Positions 62,710-64,000 of a stretch of 64,000 nt of DNA are shown piece by piece; within the stretch, counting starts at the first letter, position 1, and each line of letters starts with the position of its first letter. This DNA comes from Megascapheus bottae. Lineage: Eukaryota > Chordata > Mammalia > Rodentia > Geomyidae. Location of the stretch: NCBI GenBank assembly GCA_024803745.1, contig JANJXV010000004.1, positions 57,021,858-57,085,857 of the forward strand, read 5' to 3'. The notes below the pieces were generated by a model. That model had not been told where the DNA came from. It made no database searches and saw only the letters and a list, made by a program, of their open reading frames with translations. The translations under genes were made by a program, and so were the position numbers.

Positions 62710-62842
62710 ATGTCAGGGACCCCTCCCAGCCTTTTCTCTTAAGATGGGATCTTGTAAACTTGTTGCTCATGTTGGCCTGAACCAAGATCTCACAATCTCT
62801 GCTTCCCGAGTAACTAGCATAACAGCTGGACACCCACACTGG
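62710..62842 (-). mobile_element. B1-like SINE, degenerate
   Basis: 'atgggatcttgtaaacttg', 'tgttggcctgaaccaagatc', 'gagtaactagcataacagc'. Confidence 0.6.
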
Positions 62843-62848
62843 GCTACA

Positions 62849-62882
62849 GCAATTAATTAATTAATTAACTAATTAATTAATC
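62849..62882. repeat. (TTAA)n tetranucleotide repeat
   Basis: TAAT/TTAA units with one ACT interruption; self-complementary. Confidence 0.93.
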
Positions 62883-62883
62883 G

Positions 62884-63095
62884 ATTGGGCCACGGTTTCA
62901 AGTCAGGGCCTCAAGCTTGCTCAGCTGACTTCTATTACTTTCAGCCATGTCTGCAGTCTGATTTCTTGGTGGTTATTTAGAGAAGGAGTTTCACTTTACT
63001 GGCCAAGCTGGCTTTGAACTTTGATTATCATCATGTCAGCCTCCTGAGTGGCTAAGAGTATAAGTCAGAAGCCTCTGACACCTCGCTACATGAAG
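62884..63095 (-). mobile_element. B1-ID composite SINE, degraded
   Basis: 'tttcaagtcagggcctcaag', 'cttggtggttatttagagaag', 'ctcctgagtggctaagag'. Confidence 0.72.
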
Positions 63096-63099
63096 TTCA

Positions 63100-64000
63100 G
63101 CTATACATATAGCACACAAATGAATACAGAGTAAATCTATGACATTCAAATTTCATTGGGGAGATGAGAAAAAATAGCAAACAGTGATGAAGAAGTTCTA
63201 CACTCTGCTGTCAATGGAGGAAAAGTCATCTCTGACACCATTGTCTGAATGAGTCCCTGGTTCTCATGAGAAGAGGCTGAGACCCAGGGGAGGATCATCA
63301 CAACCATCATGAACAGCTCTGCTATTTTTCTCCTGACCTTCTATGACCTTTGGTATACATGTAGACAATATCTTACTTAGGGACTTTCCTATGAGGAATT
63401 ACAGAATGCTGTGTGCCCTTCTGCCTGTTTCCCAGGATATTGTTAGCAATAGTGACCACACATCTTACTTAGGGCATGGACGAGTGAACAGAACCCAGAA
63501 CCACGTGGCTGCATCCCAAAAGCTTTGTGTGCTTCAAGGTTATGGGAATAGCCTGGACACTGGTGTTCTGGGTTCTGCAAATGTGTGCTCAGAAGGGTAG
63601 TTCTCTCTGGGGAACCCTGGGTGAGTTTCTGAGACCCAGACATCTCATTTTGCTCTCCAGAGACAGCTGGTGGGTAAGTAAGAAAGGAAATTTGACTTGT
63701 CCTGTTGCTAGTCCTGTCCATCCCAAAGGCTCCCTGGGATTCCCACCATTCCCTGGGACCCCAGAACAATTTGAAGAAAAGGGCCAGTCCTCCCCTCCTC
63801 TGGAGTCTGATGGGATACCTTAGGTGCAGCTGGAGTGTATTCTTCCCTCCATTGTCCTTTTCTTCTCCTCCCCTCTTCCAAATTCCTCACAGAAGATGAC
63901 TCACTGGGCAAATGAGCTCATCCCATCAGAAACTGGCTGCAGGTCAGGCTGGGATCCACAAGTACCTTCCAGATGCACCTGAACGCTATTTAGCCATTGA
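63100..64000. other. unique region
   Basis: No dispersed repeat. Several + and minus frames overlap at 63343-63911. Splice-like words occur (acceptor-like 'tgcctgtttcccag' near 63422-63435; 'ttttgctctccag' at 63648-63660; donors 'gtgagt' at 63621 and 'gtaagt' at 63674) but do not frame a convincing exon. Confidence 0.45.

Noticed and set aside
63436..63620. Possible 185-bp exon between an acceptor-like 'cccag' and a donor-like 'gtgagt'
   Set aside because: Frames across it end in a stop before the donor or show no codon bias; splice words alone are not enough.

Overview
This window looks like non-coding nuclear DNA from a rodent. It is AT-rich and CpG-poor, with no bacterial-style gene packing. 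It is saturated with two tRNA/7SL-derived SINE types, young and old L1 fragments, and endogenous retroviruses (ERVs). The dominant SINEs are (A) a dimer whose left half is an ID-like tRNA-derived unit and (B) a composite with a B1-like (7SL) left half. Both share the same right monomer. From general knowledge of rodent SINEs, this combination best fits a geomyoid rodent (kangaroo rat, pocket mouse or gopher). That placement is an inference and was not tested by a search. I see no intact host protein-coding gene; the window is intergenic or deep intronic. Most open frames lie in retroelements or microsatellites.

Layout. 1-12 kb: SINE-rich DNA, a TATG/TATC microsatellite, a GT microsatellite and two copies of one LTR family (6.88-7.97 kb, interrupted by SINEs; 9.67-10.08 kb, a solo LTR inside a SINE). 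12-20 kb: L1 3' fragments, SINE clusters that repeatedly hit the same short target (14.1-14.7 kb and 16.5-17.0 kb), and a 5'-truncated L1 on + (17.8-19.65 kb). 20.9-34.7 kb: a layered retroviral block on the minus strand. The outer element is a decayed gammaretrovirus-like (ERV1) provirus. A class II (ERVK/betaretrovirus-like) provirus is inserted in its gag matrix region at 24548-31333 with a perfect 6-bp target duplication. A twin-primed (inverted) L1 is inserted in its 5' LTR at about 32.42-34.66 kb. 35-49 kb: SINEs, L1 3' ends, microsatellites and one unexplained hydrophobic open frame at 35.5 kb. 49-55 kb: a third copy of the LTR family and three long CT/GA tracts. 55-59 kb: mostly unique DNA. 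59-63 kb: an old L1 interrupted by a younger L1 fragment and a SINE, then AT-rich repeats. 63.1-64 kb: unique.

The ERVK provirus keeps two LTRs (TATA box and AATAAA in each), a primer-binding site resembling tRNA-Lys type, a polypurine tract, and recognisable gag (matrix, capsid, nucleocapsid), dUTPase-protease with G-patch, reverse transcriptase (YMDD), RNase H, integrase and a small env remnant. Every gene is broken by frameshifts or stops, most of env is gone, and the LTRs differ at roughly 9-10% of sites by hand count, so it is an inactive fossil. The main value of the window is the insertion stratigraphy: several places where the order of retrotransposition events can be read directly from target-site duplications.
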